Assembly: GCF_963583255.1 (NCBI RefSeq)
Contig: NC_084806.1
Span: 23,044,317-23,108,316 of the forward strand
Source of the DNA: Pyrus communis
Lineage: Eukaryota > Streptophyta > Magnoliopsida > Rosales > Rosaceae
DNA length: 64,000 nucleotides
Direction: 5' to 3'
Made by a program: the position numbers and the translations under genes. Shown here piece by piece: positions 11,672 through 24,462 of the stretch (positions are counted from its first letter, which is position 1; every line of letters starts with the position of its first letter). The notes beneath the pieces are model-generated. The model was not told where the DNA came from and searched no databases. It was given only the letters and a program-made list of their open reading frames with translations.

Positions 11672-12792
11672 TAGGGGTGGGTTTGGTTTGAATCGATTCG
11701 CTTTTTTGACAAAATCAAAACCAAACTAAATTTTCGGTTCGGTTCAACTTTTTTTCAATTTTTGTTCAGTTTGGTTTAATTTTCGATATGGGTTTTTTTT
11801 TATTTTTATTTTTTTTATAATCTTTTGTCCGTTCATGTAGAAATCATGCACAAAACAAACTGCAAGTCAAAACCTACATAAAACCAAATTAAAGTCAGAC
11901 CTCCAATGGCATGCAACACAAAGTAAATATAATCAAAACAAGTTGGAAGAAATTTCAACCCGAATCAAGTTAATGTGATATTTGATCCCAACCTTTTGTT
12001 TAATATATACTTCATATATATATTAAAAATAAAAAATAAAAAAAAATAAAAAAAAGCAAATGAGAAACAAAATAGCAAAAAGGCAACAAACAAATATGAC
12101 AAATATGGAAAACCCCAAAATATGAACAATATGCAAAACCCCAACAAAATAATTAAAAGAAAACCCTATTTTAATTCAGTAAAATCACATTAGTTTTGAT
12201 TCGAAAATTACCCGTGAGAGATTGGAAAATCCGGATTAGAATCTTCCAATTTGGAGGGGGTTTCGATTCGAAAGGGCAAGGAAAAATCATGGTTTGGAAG
12301 AAGGAATCCGCAAGGAGGGCATGAGAAGACTAGAGAGAGTGATTTGGAGGAAGAGAGGAAGCAAGGAGAGAGAGAGACTTAGAAAGCAGAGAGGAAGAAA
12401 GTAGAGGAGGGGAGAGAGAGAGTTTAAGAAAACAAAGAGGTGAAATGGGAGTGACAGTTAGGGTTTGTAATCTTTAGAAATTTTATAAAGCATTAAAGAT
12501 TAGAATACCTATAAATAACTTACTTGTACAATTATAGCAACACACAAAGCCTGCAGTCAAGTTGGCTTGAAGCAACTATTTGCAATTGGAAGGAAGGGGC
12601 TCATGCCACCAGGTTTTGAGTATCTATATATATGATTTCATATATCCGTTTGGCCCGGTTCGGTTTTTGGACCAACAAAACCCAAACCGAACCAACCAAT
12701 TTCAATTCGGTTTGGTTTCCTTGGTTCGATTTGGTTTATTTTTTATTTCGGTTCGAATTTTTTCGATTTTCAATTTGTTGAACCCACCCCTA
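11672..12792. mobile_element. hAT-like non-autonomous element
   Basis: Both ends are TAGGGGTGGGTT in inverted orientation (12-bp TIR), next to repeated GGTTCGGTTTGGTTT-type sequence. Flanks GTTTCTAA (11664-11671) and GTTTCCAA (12793-12800) form an 8-bp TSD with one mismatch, as expected for hAT. The interior has a purine-rich GA tract (about 12290-12430) and no transposase ORF. Confidence 0.75.
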
Positions 12793-12800
12793 GTTTCCAA

Positions 12801-13140
12801 GGCACAGTTCCATTTCAAATGTGTAAAATTAATTGATGATGGAGTTGACATGGGGTAACGTGACTCATCACCGATTTATATTTTGGTAATATTGTAAGCT
12901 AGCAAAGGTCCCAATAAGAAACACACACATTGGCTGTCATCAAGTGCGCTGCCCACCACCCTCACTTTATCCAATTCTTCTTCCTCATCTGTCTCCAACC
13001 GCCGACACCTCCACTGAATCCACTATACCACCAACCAATACAAAATCCACACTCATGAAAAATATAGGGCAATTTGGTCAAAAGAAAAAAATATAGAACA
13101 ATTGGCTAAAATGATCTAAAACTCAATATTTTGATTTTCA
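12801..13140. other. Unassigned intergenic DNA
   Basis: No gene, RNA or element end recognised. A C-rich stretch near 12940-13040 resembles a 5' leader but opens no supported reading frame. Confidence 0.35.
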
Positions 13141-13315
13141 AACAAATTAGACATTTTTATACTACAACGATAGATTTGCACCTCTTGGTGTGCGAATGAG
13201 TTAGTATCGAACTCGTCATTTAAAAAATTCGAACCTAAAACCTCTCGCTTACAAGTAGAGAAAAATACCAGTAAGCCGTAATACTAAATGGTGTTAGCTG
13301 AGCCCTTTTGTAGAA
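13141..13315 (-). mobile_element. Possible tRNA-derived SINE fragment
   Basis: On the minus strand a tRNA-like head is visible: TTACGGCTTACTGGTATT resembles box A, and AGGTTTTAGGTTCGAA a degenerate box B with the GGTTCGA core. This resembles tRNA-headed repeats common in plant genomes. No tail or TSD was found, so the boundaries are approximate. Confidence 0.4.
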
Positions 13316-13400
13316 TCATAAAAACAGTAAATTTCCCAAAAATATACACTCTTAGGTGGCTCCTAAGTGTACATGGCGAAGGTTTAGCGGTCATTAGTTA

Positions 13401-16400
13401 TGTGACAGCCCGTCCCGAATTATTTGTACCGTAGGTGTGAAATGACGATTTTGCCCTTGATTGTTAGTTGCCATTGTGGGGTGTTGTTTAGTTGTTTCTT
13501 TTCGGTTGTTGACTCATTTAGGACCACATACCTACACACACACACCCGTGGACCTTTCTATCTCTCCTCCCTCTCAGATTTTTCTGCATTTCCGTACAAG
13601 TCGTATGGACATCACCCAAATCAACTATTTCAGGCACAGATCGACGTCTAGAAGGCAAGATTCGAACTCCTTGCAAGTTCCTAAGTTCATTTATACCATT
13701 TGTGAGACTTGAAACTTTCGAAAACCTTGAGAACCTTAACCCCAAATTTCATGCACTGTTCATGCACACATGATCATGAAGTTTTTAGGAGTTTTTAAGG
13801 TCATAGGGAGCTTTAGAACACTCTCATGAAGCTTGGAGAAGAAAGCTAAAGTTTTTTGGACGTCGAGAAGCCCAGTTTCAGTGAGTTGCAGGTTTGGCCA
13901 GAATATCGTGGGTTTTTCCAACGAGATTCCATTGGTTTTCGACCCCAAAGTGGTAAGATTTTGTTCTACTCTTCGTAAGCTTCATTTTTATACAAAATTC
14001 GTAATTTTGGTTGAAAACCCATTGAGATATAAAGGTTTAAAGTTTTTCTCAGTTTCCAGTGACGGCGACGGAGTCCAGCAACTAGCCGGAGAAGAAAGGA
14101 GAATATTCCGTTAATCTTAACGGAATATTCATAACAGCAGTTAACGGCGTCAGGTTTGTTTTAACAGAATATGCTTGCTTTTGGACGAAATATTCCCTAA
14201 CGCCGTTAGGGCTTCCACAGGTGTGCCAGGCACGTGCCCACGCGTGGCCAGCGTGTCTGGCCGTGCCTTGGTCGGCGCATGGCGGCGCGTGGGTGGTCAG
14301 AAAATTATTTTTAAAATATGGGGATGTTCGTGAGGTTGAGTAGATCATGTTGGTATATTCAAACACCCCATTTGAGCATTGTATGAGAAGCTATTACCTA
14401 GTTTTGGTTATGTGTTTTAAATTGACATTTTTATAGTTGTTTCGCATATAGGTGAGACCTATCCTGAAAACGAGTGCAGTCACTCAAGGCTCGGGGGTTA
14501 CGACCCTTCCACATACCAGTGAGTGGGCTTTTGGTTTTCCGTATATACCTATATACTTGAGAATTTTTCCCAGAAAATGAAATTGAATGTTTATATGTTT
14601 TAAAATGCCATGCAAAGTGTCTGCCTATTTATTTATGTATTAGTAGTTGCACATATGTATGTTTGGTGCTGCAGACGCACAGGTAAGTGCCAGGTAAGTT
14701 ATAGTTTATGGTTGTGAATTAATGGTTATGTGAGATGCATTGAGAGCTCATAAACCTGCAGCCCGGTGTTAGTGCTCCCGCCCAGAGTTAGGGCACAGTC
14801 CTTCATGTGATCTTCACCTCCCACACCACACGCTCATCTTGGATCCAAGTTAGGTGCACAGTCTTGTCGTACAAACCACTATAACTGGTTCCGACTCGTA
14901 GGTGACCCGCGATTATTCGCACAGTCTTCACGTGATCGTAGCTGATGCGTTACGAATGTGACACACAAATTAAACCTTATTTGTGACAATTGTAGTAATG
15001 ATGTAAGTAGGGATCGTTCTAACCGGGGATTAACTAGGGGTGCTAAACACTTTAAACTGACTCAAATAAATAAAACTAACCTTTAAAACACTTAACTCAC
15101 TTAAAAAAAACCTCAAAACAAGTTCACAAGACTCAAAATAAGCTAAAAACACTCAAAACTGCCTAAAAACACAAACTGGGCAGTTTTGAGCCTAAACACA
15201 AACTTGGAAGAAAATTGGTTCTAACTTGACTCAAAACTCTTAAAAACACAATCTAAAACATAATTTAACCAATTAGACACTCTAAGACAATTGGGAATTT
15301 GGTTTTGGACGAAAATCAAACAAACAAAACAAGAATGTAAACTAGGCAGATTGGGACGAATTTGAAGGTGTTTGTGACTCCAAATACTTAAAAACACAAA
15401 ATAAGACAGATTGTAATGACTAAGACTTAACAAAATATGGGGGGATTGTATTTGGACGAAATTAAATTAAATGGACAGATTGTAAAGAAAACAGATTGTA
15501 AAACAAATTGTGATGAATCAATGGATGATGGAATAGCTAAGGGGTTCTTCTCCACACATGAAATATATGCAACGTAAATCAATTTCCAGTTATCAATTCA
15601 ATAAGTTATGAACCTCGACACTCCAAGTTAATTAGGTCCGCTTAAACTAACCTTCAGATTTCCCTAGAATCATTGAATTGGATGAATATGCATCGCAAAC
15701 AAATTATTCCTAACAAGTTCTCTATATGAACAGGATGATAAAGATACAAGTTAGAATCATTACGTTCTTTGGAAATCATAAGCATCGACAAGGCATTTGT
15801 AACTATGAAAAGCATGATACTCTTGCCAGGAATCTACTTAACATGATCGTGACTAGCGACCTTCACTACTTGTGAATATAAATTCATAACGATTAGGTGA
15901 AACAAACTTATATCCTAGCACCAAATTCAAGCATGCAAATTAAGCGTGCACTCTCAATCAACATACAAGAACAAGTTCTAAGTCAAACGGTTAAGCAAAT
16001 TGTATTCACGACTTATGCAACGATAACTGGAAGTAATCAACTTATTTCACATATATAATCATGGTTTCGAATACACCCTTAGCCAAAACGAATATAGCCA
16101 ATCATACTCAAAGCAAAACAAAGATTACATGAATTAGACATTGAAATATAAGATAGAATACACCTAAAATTGTTCAACAACTCAGAATGAAGAGTCAAAC
16201 AATTTCATGAAACTGTCTCCTTTCCCTTGCTGCGACAGATTGGATGGTGATGTTTTCTGGGCTATTTTGATGATGTAGAATGGATTTTGGGGGGTGTAGA
16301 GGCACGGCAAGGGGTGTAGGTTGAGTGTGGATGAGTGTTTGATGGTTGGAAGGTGGTGGAGAACTCAGAAAAGAGGGTGGAAGAAGGTGGTGCGGCTGGT

Positions 16401-18182
16401 TGTGTTTCTGGGCTGTTTTATGATGTTTTGGGATGAATGGATGTGTGTGGGAGTGAATGGACGAATTTCTGTGGTGAATGATCCTCTAGGGTTCGGCCAA
16501 GGGCTGATTAAATGTGTTTTGGGAAGTTAAAAACATACCTAATTAAGTTATGATTCAGATTCCCTAGTCTAAATAGAAAAGGTAAGTGAATAAAGTCCAA
16601 ATAAACTCAGAAAAAGGGGATGCACGAATTTAAGCAAATAAGGAATGTCCTTGCCTTGCAAGGAATCAGAAATTAAACCCCTTGCACAGCAAGGAAAGGG
16701 GATTTAAGGTAAGAAACGAAATTGGTGCAAAAGAATGAAGGAAAAGTCAATTCCTTGCAAGAAATCAGAATTTAGGACTTTGGGGAAAGTTTTAGAACTA
16801 GGAAAGTGAATTAAACTAGGAAATAAGAGTTTGAAATCAGGAAACATAAGGGGAGGTGCGGCATAAGGTTTAGGGAAAGGTAAGGTATTAAACAAGAGGT
16901 GTTAGAATAAGGGAAAGGTCCTAACACATATGAAAAATAGGGAAGTTTGCACAAAGAAAGGGAAACCACCTTCTTTGCACGGCAAGGAAGGAAAATTTGC
17001 AAAGAACCTTTGTTTGTTGTCCAAGGGTGCTTGGGAGCCATCTTAAGTGCTAAAACTTAGAGCGTTCTTGATTTAGGAAAGGTCAACCAAAATAGGAAAC
17101 TTTGGCTTAACTTTCCTACTTCAAGTAGGAATCCTTGTGTGATTAGGAATCCTCATCCAACTAGGAATCCTCATGTGAGTGGGAAACCTCCTTCAATTTG
17201 GAAACCTTCTCGTAATTGGAATCCTCATCGTAGTAGGAATCCTTGTCGTAGTAGGAATCCTTGCGACATCAACTCTTCAATTTCGTCCATTCCTTTTGCT
17301 CCAAGCATAAGCTATCCAATTTGTGCCCAAAAGTGCTCCAAAAGGCTCCAAAATGCATCATTTCGCCAAATACGTCCTATGAACCTGAAAACACACAAAA
17401 GAAGTTTAAAGAACTAAAATAACTAAGAACTAATAACATAAATGTACGAAAACAAGCAAACTAAGTCGCATAAATATGCTCCTATCAGTAGCACTTGAGC
17501 GTATTTATTTACACCTAGTCCTGTCATACAGACCATTTTAGGTGGTTTCAACTCGTGTGCAGGTATAGTTGTTGAGATGTGGATTCGAGCTCTAGATTCA
17601 GCCGTACAGGTCACGTTAGGTGACTTCGGCTGACATATCATTTGCATTGATTGATATTACCTGGTTTACTTATACTTTATGCTGAGAAATTCATCATGGC
17701 ATAATTATGAATGTTGTTATTCTGAGCATGATTTCGATATATTCATATATTCTATTGTCTGGGAAATTATACAGGTTTTACGGAGAAGGGTTAGAACTTT
17801 TGAGAATGAAATGATTTTGAAAAGTTTTGTTTTTGCCCACTCACACTTTCTGTTTTATGCCCCTCCATGTTTTAGGTAGAAGCGCTTTGGTGGATCACGA
17901 GGACTTTGACGGTGGTTCTAACAGAACATCACAAATGTAGGATCACCTTTGGGTGTTGTGTAATTAGTATTCATCCTACTGGACTGCACTTAGGCTTTTT
18001 GTGCTCTGATTATGTTTATCACACTTAGTCTTACACTAGCGTATTACTTTAACTAGTTTATCTAGTAGTTTGGTTTTTATTTATTCGTAATTGTTTTATT
18101 ATTTATACTTCCGCATTGTGCACATGGCTACGTCACTCTCACGTGACGGCCAACACGCCTTGATTTCGGTCAGGGTGTGTCA
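13401..18182 (+). mobile_element. Family B solo LTR, split by a family A LTR
   Basis: TGTGACAGCCCGTCCC at 13401 and GGTCAGGGTGTGTCA at 18182 are the family B termini. Flanks AGTTA (13396-13400) and AGCTA (18183-18187) are a one-mismatch TSD. Removing the insertion at 14943-17487 and one 5-bp TSD copy leaves about 2.2 kb, matching the other copies. The interior shows the palindromic AATATTCCGTTAA motifs (about 14100-14200) and the GTACAGACC/ACTCGTAGG block resuming at 17488. The ORFs here are not conserved. Confidence 0.85.
14943..17487 (-). mobile_element. Family A solo LTR nested in family B LTR
   Basis: A 2,545-bp LTR runs from TGATGCGTTACGAATGTGACAC to GCTCCTATCA, with an exact 5-bp TSD GTAGC (14938-14942 and 17488-17492) that interrupts the family B motif GATCGTAGCACTTGAGCG. 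It is the reverse complement of, and close in sequence to, the solo LTR at 51575-54091. About 17115-17265 it carries a degenerate array of GTAGGAATCCT motifs. No internal domain remains, as expected after LTR-LTR recombination. Confidence 0.92.
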
Positions 18183-18342
18183 AGCTACATCTTGTTTTTG
18201 GTCTGTTGCAGCAAAAGTAGTAACTACTTTATATTACAGGTTAAGGTGGTCATTTTCATATACTATCTTATACCTCTGGCACACCTTTTTAATTGTTAAT
18301 AGTTTTCAACAGTGTATATGGTAAAATGGATGTATGAAATCA

Positions 18343-18543
18343 CGGACTAGGATTACCTCCAGATCCCAACCTACAAAGCCAACTGATCAGAAGATCTCAA
18401 CCTTCCAATTTCATCTTGCCTTGTTTTCCGTGAGAATTTTGCAACATTTAAATTTATTCTTGGCCACATGATAAAAAATGGAAGGATGGGATCTTTTGAT
18501 CAGTTAGCTCCGCAGGCTGGGATCCGAAGGTGATCCTAGTCCG
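18343..18543. mobile_element. Foldback/MITE, ~200 bp
   Basis: CGGACTAGGAT...CCAACC at the left pairs, inverted, with the right end (...GATCCTAGTCCG) over about 70 bp with mismatches, leaving a short AT-rich loop. Flanks TGAAATCAC and GGAGATCAC hint at a 9-bp TSD but differ at two positions. No coding capacity. Confidence 0.65.
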
Positions 18544-19278
18544 GAGATCACCACCCTTAGTTTAATGTTTCTTTTGGTTGAATATTAATATGGATAATGC
18601 TTTTGTTATCATAACAAATATTTTCCTCCCAAATATCATAATTGAGCCTTTCAACGATTTTGATAACAAATGATTCTTATGGTGAACAGTTTATTTGTTT
18701 TATGTATAAAAATGACTAAAAGATTTTCAAGTTGAATTATTTTTTGCATGTATAACTTTTAGATGATGATAAAGAACATACACGATTTCACTTATAGTAT
18801 TGGATGGCAAAGATTTGTTATCTATAATTGAATGATAAAGTAGATCCCTTATACGTCTCCCATCACTGTCCTCTCTCTCTCAATCTGTTTGGCTTTGTTT
18901 CTTCGTTCTTCTTTTCTCTTCCTTCTTTGCTTTCTCCTCAGCAAAGAAGAGAACAGAAGACAGGAGACGACCAAACAACAAAAATACCCGCTTATATGAA
19001 AAATTTTGATGCTTTTTTTTTTTTTTTTTTGCTTGGTTTAACTTTTAAGGCTCGGAAGGCAATTAGGTGTCCTTGTTTATCAATTTTGTTGGTGGGTTTT
19101 TGTTGTTGGTGAAGAACCAAGATGATGGTGGCAAGCAGTTTTGATCTTTGGGAAGCAGTTTTGATTTTGTTGGTGGGTTTCTGTGTTTATTTAGACTATG
19201 TTATTGGAATTTGGATATGGGTTTATTGAATTATGTTTTTGTGGGATTTTTTTGAAGTGAAATATGCATCAGTTGTTT

Positions 19279-19916
19279 TGTGACATCCCACATCGCCCAG
19301 GGGAATGATCCTTAAATGTATATTTCAATCCCTACCTAGCACGAGGCCTTTTGGGAGCTCACTGGCTTCGGGTTCCGTAGGAACTCCGAAGTTAAGCGAG
19401 AAGGAGGCTAGAGCAATCCCATGATGGGTGACCCACTGGGAAGTTGCTCATGAGTTCCCAAAAACAAAACCGTGAGGGAATGGTAAGCCCAAAGCGGACA
19501 ATATCGTGCTACGGTGGTGGAGCGGGCCCGGGAAGTGATCCGCCCCGGGCCGGGATGTGACAATTTGGTATCAGAGCCTAACCCTGGTCGTGGTGTGCCG
19601 ACGAGGACGTCGGGCCCCTAAGGGGGGTGGATTGTGACATCCCAATTCGCCCAGGGGAGTGATCCTTAAATGTATATTCCAATCCCTACCTAGCACGAGG
19701 CCTTTTGGGAGCTCACTAGCTTCGAGTTCCGTTGGAACTCCGAAGTTAAGCAAGAAGGAGGCTAGAGCAATCCCATGATGGGTGACCCACTGGGAAGTTG
19801 CTCGTGAGTTCCCAAAAACAAAACCGTGAGGGAATGGTAAGCCCAAAGAGGACATTATCGTGCTGCAGTGGTGGAGCGGGTCCGGGAAGTGATCTGCCCC
19901 GGGCCGGGATGTGACA
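19279..19916 (+). mobile_element. Cassandra TRIM retrotransposon, complete (second copy)
   Basis: Two 284-bp LTRs (19279-19562 and 19633-19916) with a 70-bp interior and an exact TSD TGTTT (19274-19278 and 19917-19921). The PBS TGGTATCAGAGC is at 19566-19577 and the PPT AAGGGGGGTGGATTG just before the second LTR. It lies in opposite orientation to the copy at 3632. Box A (AACTCCGAAGTTAAGCG, 19382-19398) is kept in LTR 1, but box C reads GATGGGTGACC with a changed first base. Confidence 0.93.
19382..19433 (+). promoter_or_regulatory. 5S-like pol III control region in Cassandra LTR
   Basis: AACTCCGAAGTTAAGCG and GATGGGTGACC lie in 5S order. The stretch between them (AGAAGGAGGCTAGAGCAATC) differs strongly from the copies at 3632 and 61832, so this copy belongs to a diverged Cassandra subtype. 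LTR 2 has AACTCCGAAGTTAAGCA at 19735-19751. Confidence 0.7.
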
Positions 19917-22154
19917 TGTTTTCTGTTGAATGTTTAATAGTGCTTAGATTTTGTAGTTTGTTGGAGAATTTTCAATTGGATTGTTATGCTGGTTTTTGAG
20001 TTTTGTCATTGGGATTCTAGGTTGTGTGTTTCTCTCCGTTTTTCCCACTTTTTTAAGTTTTGATGATGTGCCTGATGTATATTTTGGGTTGAATTTGAAC
20101 TTCTAGATAGGTTTTGGATAAGTAATCTCTCATGGTGGTTTGGAAATGATAAATTTTTTACGGATATAGCTTCTGTGTGCTGTAATTGAGTGCGTTAGCG
20201 TGATTTTACCCTTCATTTGGATGACAAGAAAAAGTATGCTCAACTGTACTGGGAATGGTTGCACTGTGGAGATAATGGTAGACGGTAGACCGCCCTATAT
20301 CCCGGGGATAGGTGAACTATAATCAAAAGGTCACTTTCTTCCCGGCCTAAAGAAAAATACCATTTTCTTCCAGTTTAGAATTTGAGTTGTTATTCTACCA
20401 ATTGTCAACTCCTTATGTTGAGTAATCAGTGATTACAGGGATTTAGTGGTATTATGCTGCTATTCCCTCTAAGTTTTTGCAAAAATTGAAGCACTACTAC
20501 AAATGTTTACACACATGACGCAGTTTATGCGTCATGTTAAAAGTTTAATGACACAAGGGTTTAACGTCATCTTTGTGGGTGTCATTAAAGATATTTTTTA
20601 TGACGTTGAAAGAGTATCATGTATTACTTTTAAGGACGCTTAAAAAGCGTCATTGAATTAAGAACTTGTGTCATATATTACCATTTAAGACACGGAATAA
20701 GTGTCATAAATAGATGAATGAGCGACATGGTATACTAAACATGACGTACGCATAGTGTCATGTATAGCTGCTAGAGACGCCTAACAAGCGTCATTGAATT
20801 AAAAAAGCATGTCATTTATTTCAATTTGAGACGCAGAATATGTGTCATAAACATAGAAATGAGTGTCATGGTACACTAATTATGACTATAGCACTAAAAC
20901 CATTTGCAGTGTCATTGAATATTAGAAACGACACAAAAAGTGTGTCATAAGCCGTTTAATACATGTCCTGAAATATGTTTGATGACATATCTAATGTATT
21001 TTTAATTTGAAAGCAAGACCTACATAATTCATCCAGAAAGCAAGATATTTACCTTAAATAAACCAGTATTGCTTCATAGATTTGTAAACCCAAGTTTACA
21101 AAAAACAATCTCACAATCAACACATTTAATAAAATGTGTAGAGATTTTCTACTAAAATAAAACCACTGAATTTAAAATTTCACAAGCTAGCTAGTCTAGT
21201 GTTTTATCTATTGGGATGAAGTCATCAACATACTCAGCCCACTCTATTCTTAATGCATCAATTTCCTATTAAATGTAAGTAGCTTTTTCTTTGAACTGCA
21301 ACAAATCACAACCAAATGAAATATGTGACGACAAAAACTAATTTTAGTCATTAATTAATAAGAAGACGATAATACTTTAAAAAAAATCACCGTTAGCTGT
21401 AAATTAATTTGCCTGAACTATAAATTACCCACAAAGAACATAATCTGCACACCTTCCACCACATGTAACCATAACCCACTACTCCCAAGGTAGCTGCTGG
21501 CATTATTAGTGATGTCATATTACCTGAAAAGGAAAACAAGAATTTCAATGAAAAGAAAAAAGAGAACCACTTCAAAATTGTTTCTTTCGTATTATGAACT
21601 GCATAACGCATAAACAAATAGTAGTGAGATACCAATATAGCAACTTGAACCCAAAATAAAGAGCATGGGCATGCATAATTAAGTTTTTATACACAATAGG
21701 AAGAAAACACAAAGAAACTGAAGAATTTACTGAAAATATGACTTTAACCCGTAAAGCTTAAGTTTCTCAACATAAACCCGACATAAGTTTTTTTCTTGAA
21801 TAAAACCCATTGACTAGATTCCACATTAGCAAATTCATTAATTATGTTTGACATCACACATTAAAAAAAATTCGGATGCCTAAAATACCCATATTTGAAT
21901 TTTTTTTTTTTTTTATAAACCCTATTTGAATGTTTGATGTACATAATTAATGCCATGTGGATGGATGGTAAGGGAGAATTAATGATTTTACAAAAAAAAA
22001 AAAAAAAAAAAAGGAAAAACAATAATGTTATAAATTCATTGCCTAATATATAATAACATAAAACATGTGTAATATATGTTATTATACATGCTTAATCAAG
22101 TCAATAAAATTATATTTTACATATTAATGTACGTAAATTATTTCACACACACAC

Positions 22155-24413
22155 TGTGACATCCCGTCCCGGGGTTATTTAAAACGCACGTGTGAAATTA
22201 CCTTATTGCCCCTAGTTCGTTTTTGTCACGTTGTGGGTTGTTTTGTGTGGTGTGGCAGGTGTTGGACCACACACACACACACTCACACACACTGACTCAC
22301 TCTCCCTCTCCCTCTGTCTCTGTCCCATGTCTCTCTCTCCCTTTCTTCTTCTTCTTCTTCTTTCTTCGACGTACGGACAAGCACCAAAACCACCAAAACC
22401 ATCACGGATCGAGGGAACCAACTACACCATTCAACTCGTGAGGTCGAGGCGAGCACAGCCATACCATTTTCAGGTGAGGAATCCTTGGTTTTCACGTCGA
22501 TTCAACAATGGCCGAATATTGCACTGTTCATGCAAACCTAATCTAGCTTGTTTTAGGAGATTCTAAGCTTGTAGTTGTGTTTGTGAGGTTCCCAGGAGCT
22601 TGGGAGTAGTTCGTTGGACGAGTTTTGACGTCGGGAAGGCTAGGTTTGAAGTTGGCCGAACTTGGATCGTTGTTGCAGGTGAGATTCCATGGTTTTTAGG
22701 CCTTAAAACTAGTCTATCGTGATTCTACTAGTCCTAAGCTTCATTTTGGTATAAAGATCGTAAAAATTGGTTGAAAAACGAAGGAGAAAACACGGTTGGA
22801 AGTTTTCCCAGTTTTCCGGTGCCGTCGCCGGCGCCGGCGTCTCGCCGGAGAAGAAAGGGGAATATTCCGTTAAGTTTAACGGAATATTCCTAACGGCAGT
22901 TAACGGTAACAGTTGGATTTAACGGAATATTCCGTCAGTTTAACGGAATATTCCTGACGGCGTCTGTTGACACCGTCAGTATGCCTGGCACGTGGCCGTG
23001 CGTGGGGGGCGCGTAGGTCCGTGCCTGTGCTGGCGCGTGGGGGCGCGTGTGGGGTCCAAAAATTTTTCTAAAAATATGGTTGTGATCCTGAGGTTGTGTA
23101 GAGCACGTTGGTATATTCAATTGTCCATTTTGAGCAATGTATGAGAAGTTATTACGAGAAGTTGGTTATGTGCTTTAAAGTTAACGTTTTTATAGTTGTT
23201 TCGCATTTAGGTGACACGTACCCCGAGGACGAGCGTGCACATGCGAGGCAGGGAGGCTACGACCCTTCTACATACCAGTGAGTGGGCTTTTGTTTTCCGT
23301 ATATACCTATATACATATTAATTCCCAGAAATTAGTATAAATGCTTCGTTATATGCCATTTCTTTTATATATAATTGGTGGTTATGCATGAGTAGTGACA
23401 TATACGTTTAATTATATATTCAATTATGCATATGTCATATATATTTATATGTTGGTGCTGTGGAGGCATAGGTAAGTGCCAGGTAAGCGTTATTTAACGA
23501 TTGCATTAAATAGTGGGTAGAGATGCTTAGAGAGCTCATAACCTGCACCCCCGGTGTTAGTGCTCCCGCCCAGAGTAGGGCACAGTCCTTCACGTGTTGT
23601 TCACCTCCCGCACCATATGCTCAGCTTGGATCCAAGCTAGGTGCATAGGCCTGTCGTACAGACCACAGTAGGTGGTTCCGACTCGTAGGTGACCCGCGAT
23701 TATTCGCACAGCCTTCACGTGATCGTAGCACTAGAGCGTATATACATGTTACACCCAGGCCTGTCGTACAGACCCCTTTAGGTGGTTCCGAATCGTGGGC
23801 AGGTTCAGTTATTGAGTTTGAGATTTGAGCTCTATATGCAGCCGTACAGGTCACGTTAGGTGACTCCGGCTGCCAGATGTTATGCTATTGATGTGATTTA
23901 TACCTGAGCACTTGCATATCATTATGAGGCTTTGACATGGCACATTGTTGAGCATGATTGGCATACCCTTGAGCATGATTGGCATATTTATACATACGTA
24001 TATATGTTTATTTTCTGGGAAGTATACAGGTTTTACGGCGAGGGGTTAGAAAGTATTTTATAAATGGTTTTAGAAAGATTTGTTTTTGCCCACTCACGCT
24101 TTTGTTTTGCGCCCCTCCAGGTTCTAGTTGCTTAGCCGTTGCGGTGGTTTCCTTTGAGGGCTTTCCGGCGTTCTGACAGACACTCCACATTGTAGGGTCG
24201 CCTTCGGGCGTACTACTGTTGTCGTTTTATTTGGGCTGCTATAGACCTACTCTGAATTTGTATCGCACTTACTAGCACTTATTCTTGTACTAGTATGCTA
24301 GTTTTGAATTATTCGTACTTTTTATTACTACTTTATTAGCTTCCGCACGTGCACATGGCTACGTCACCTTTGAGTGATGGCCAGCACGCTCCGATCTCGG
24401 TCGGGGTGTGTCA
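22155..24413 (+). mobile_element. Family B solo LTR nested in the CACTA element
   Basis: TGTGACATCCCGTCCC...GGTCGGGGTGTGTCA spans 2,259 bp, with the exact TSD CACAC (22150-22154 and 24414-24418). This is the cleanest family B copy. It holds a (CA)n plus CT-rich leader (22268-22370), the palindromic GGAATATTCCGTTAA cluster (22858-22955) and the diagnostic GTACAGACC...GGTGGTTCCGACTCG repeats (23650-23800). Confidence 0.92.
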
Positions 24414-24420
24414 CACACAA

Positions 24421-24423
<3 letters not shown>

Positions 24424-24459
<36 letters not shown>
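24424..24459. repeat. (AT)n microsatellite
   Basis: An uninterrupted AT run of about 36 nt immediately outside the family B LTR. Confidence 0.9.

Positions 24460-24462
<3 letters not shown>

Noticed and set aside
19382..19433. A genuine 5S rRNA gene
   Set aside because: Only the internal control boxes match. The surrounding sequence is Cassandra LTR with PBS, PPT and TSD.
19566..19577. TGGTATCAGAGC and similar strings as tRNA gene pieces
   Set aside because: They are retroelement primer-binding sites complementary to a tRNA 3' end; no cloverleaf surrounds them.
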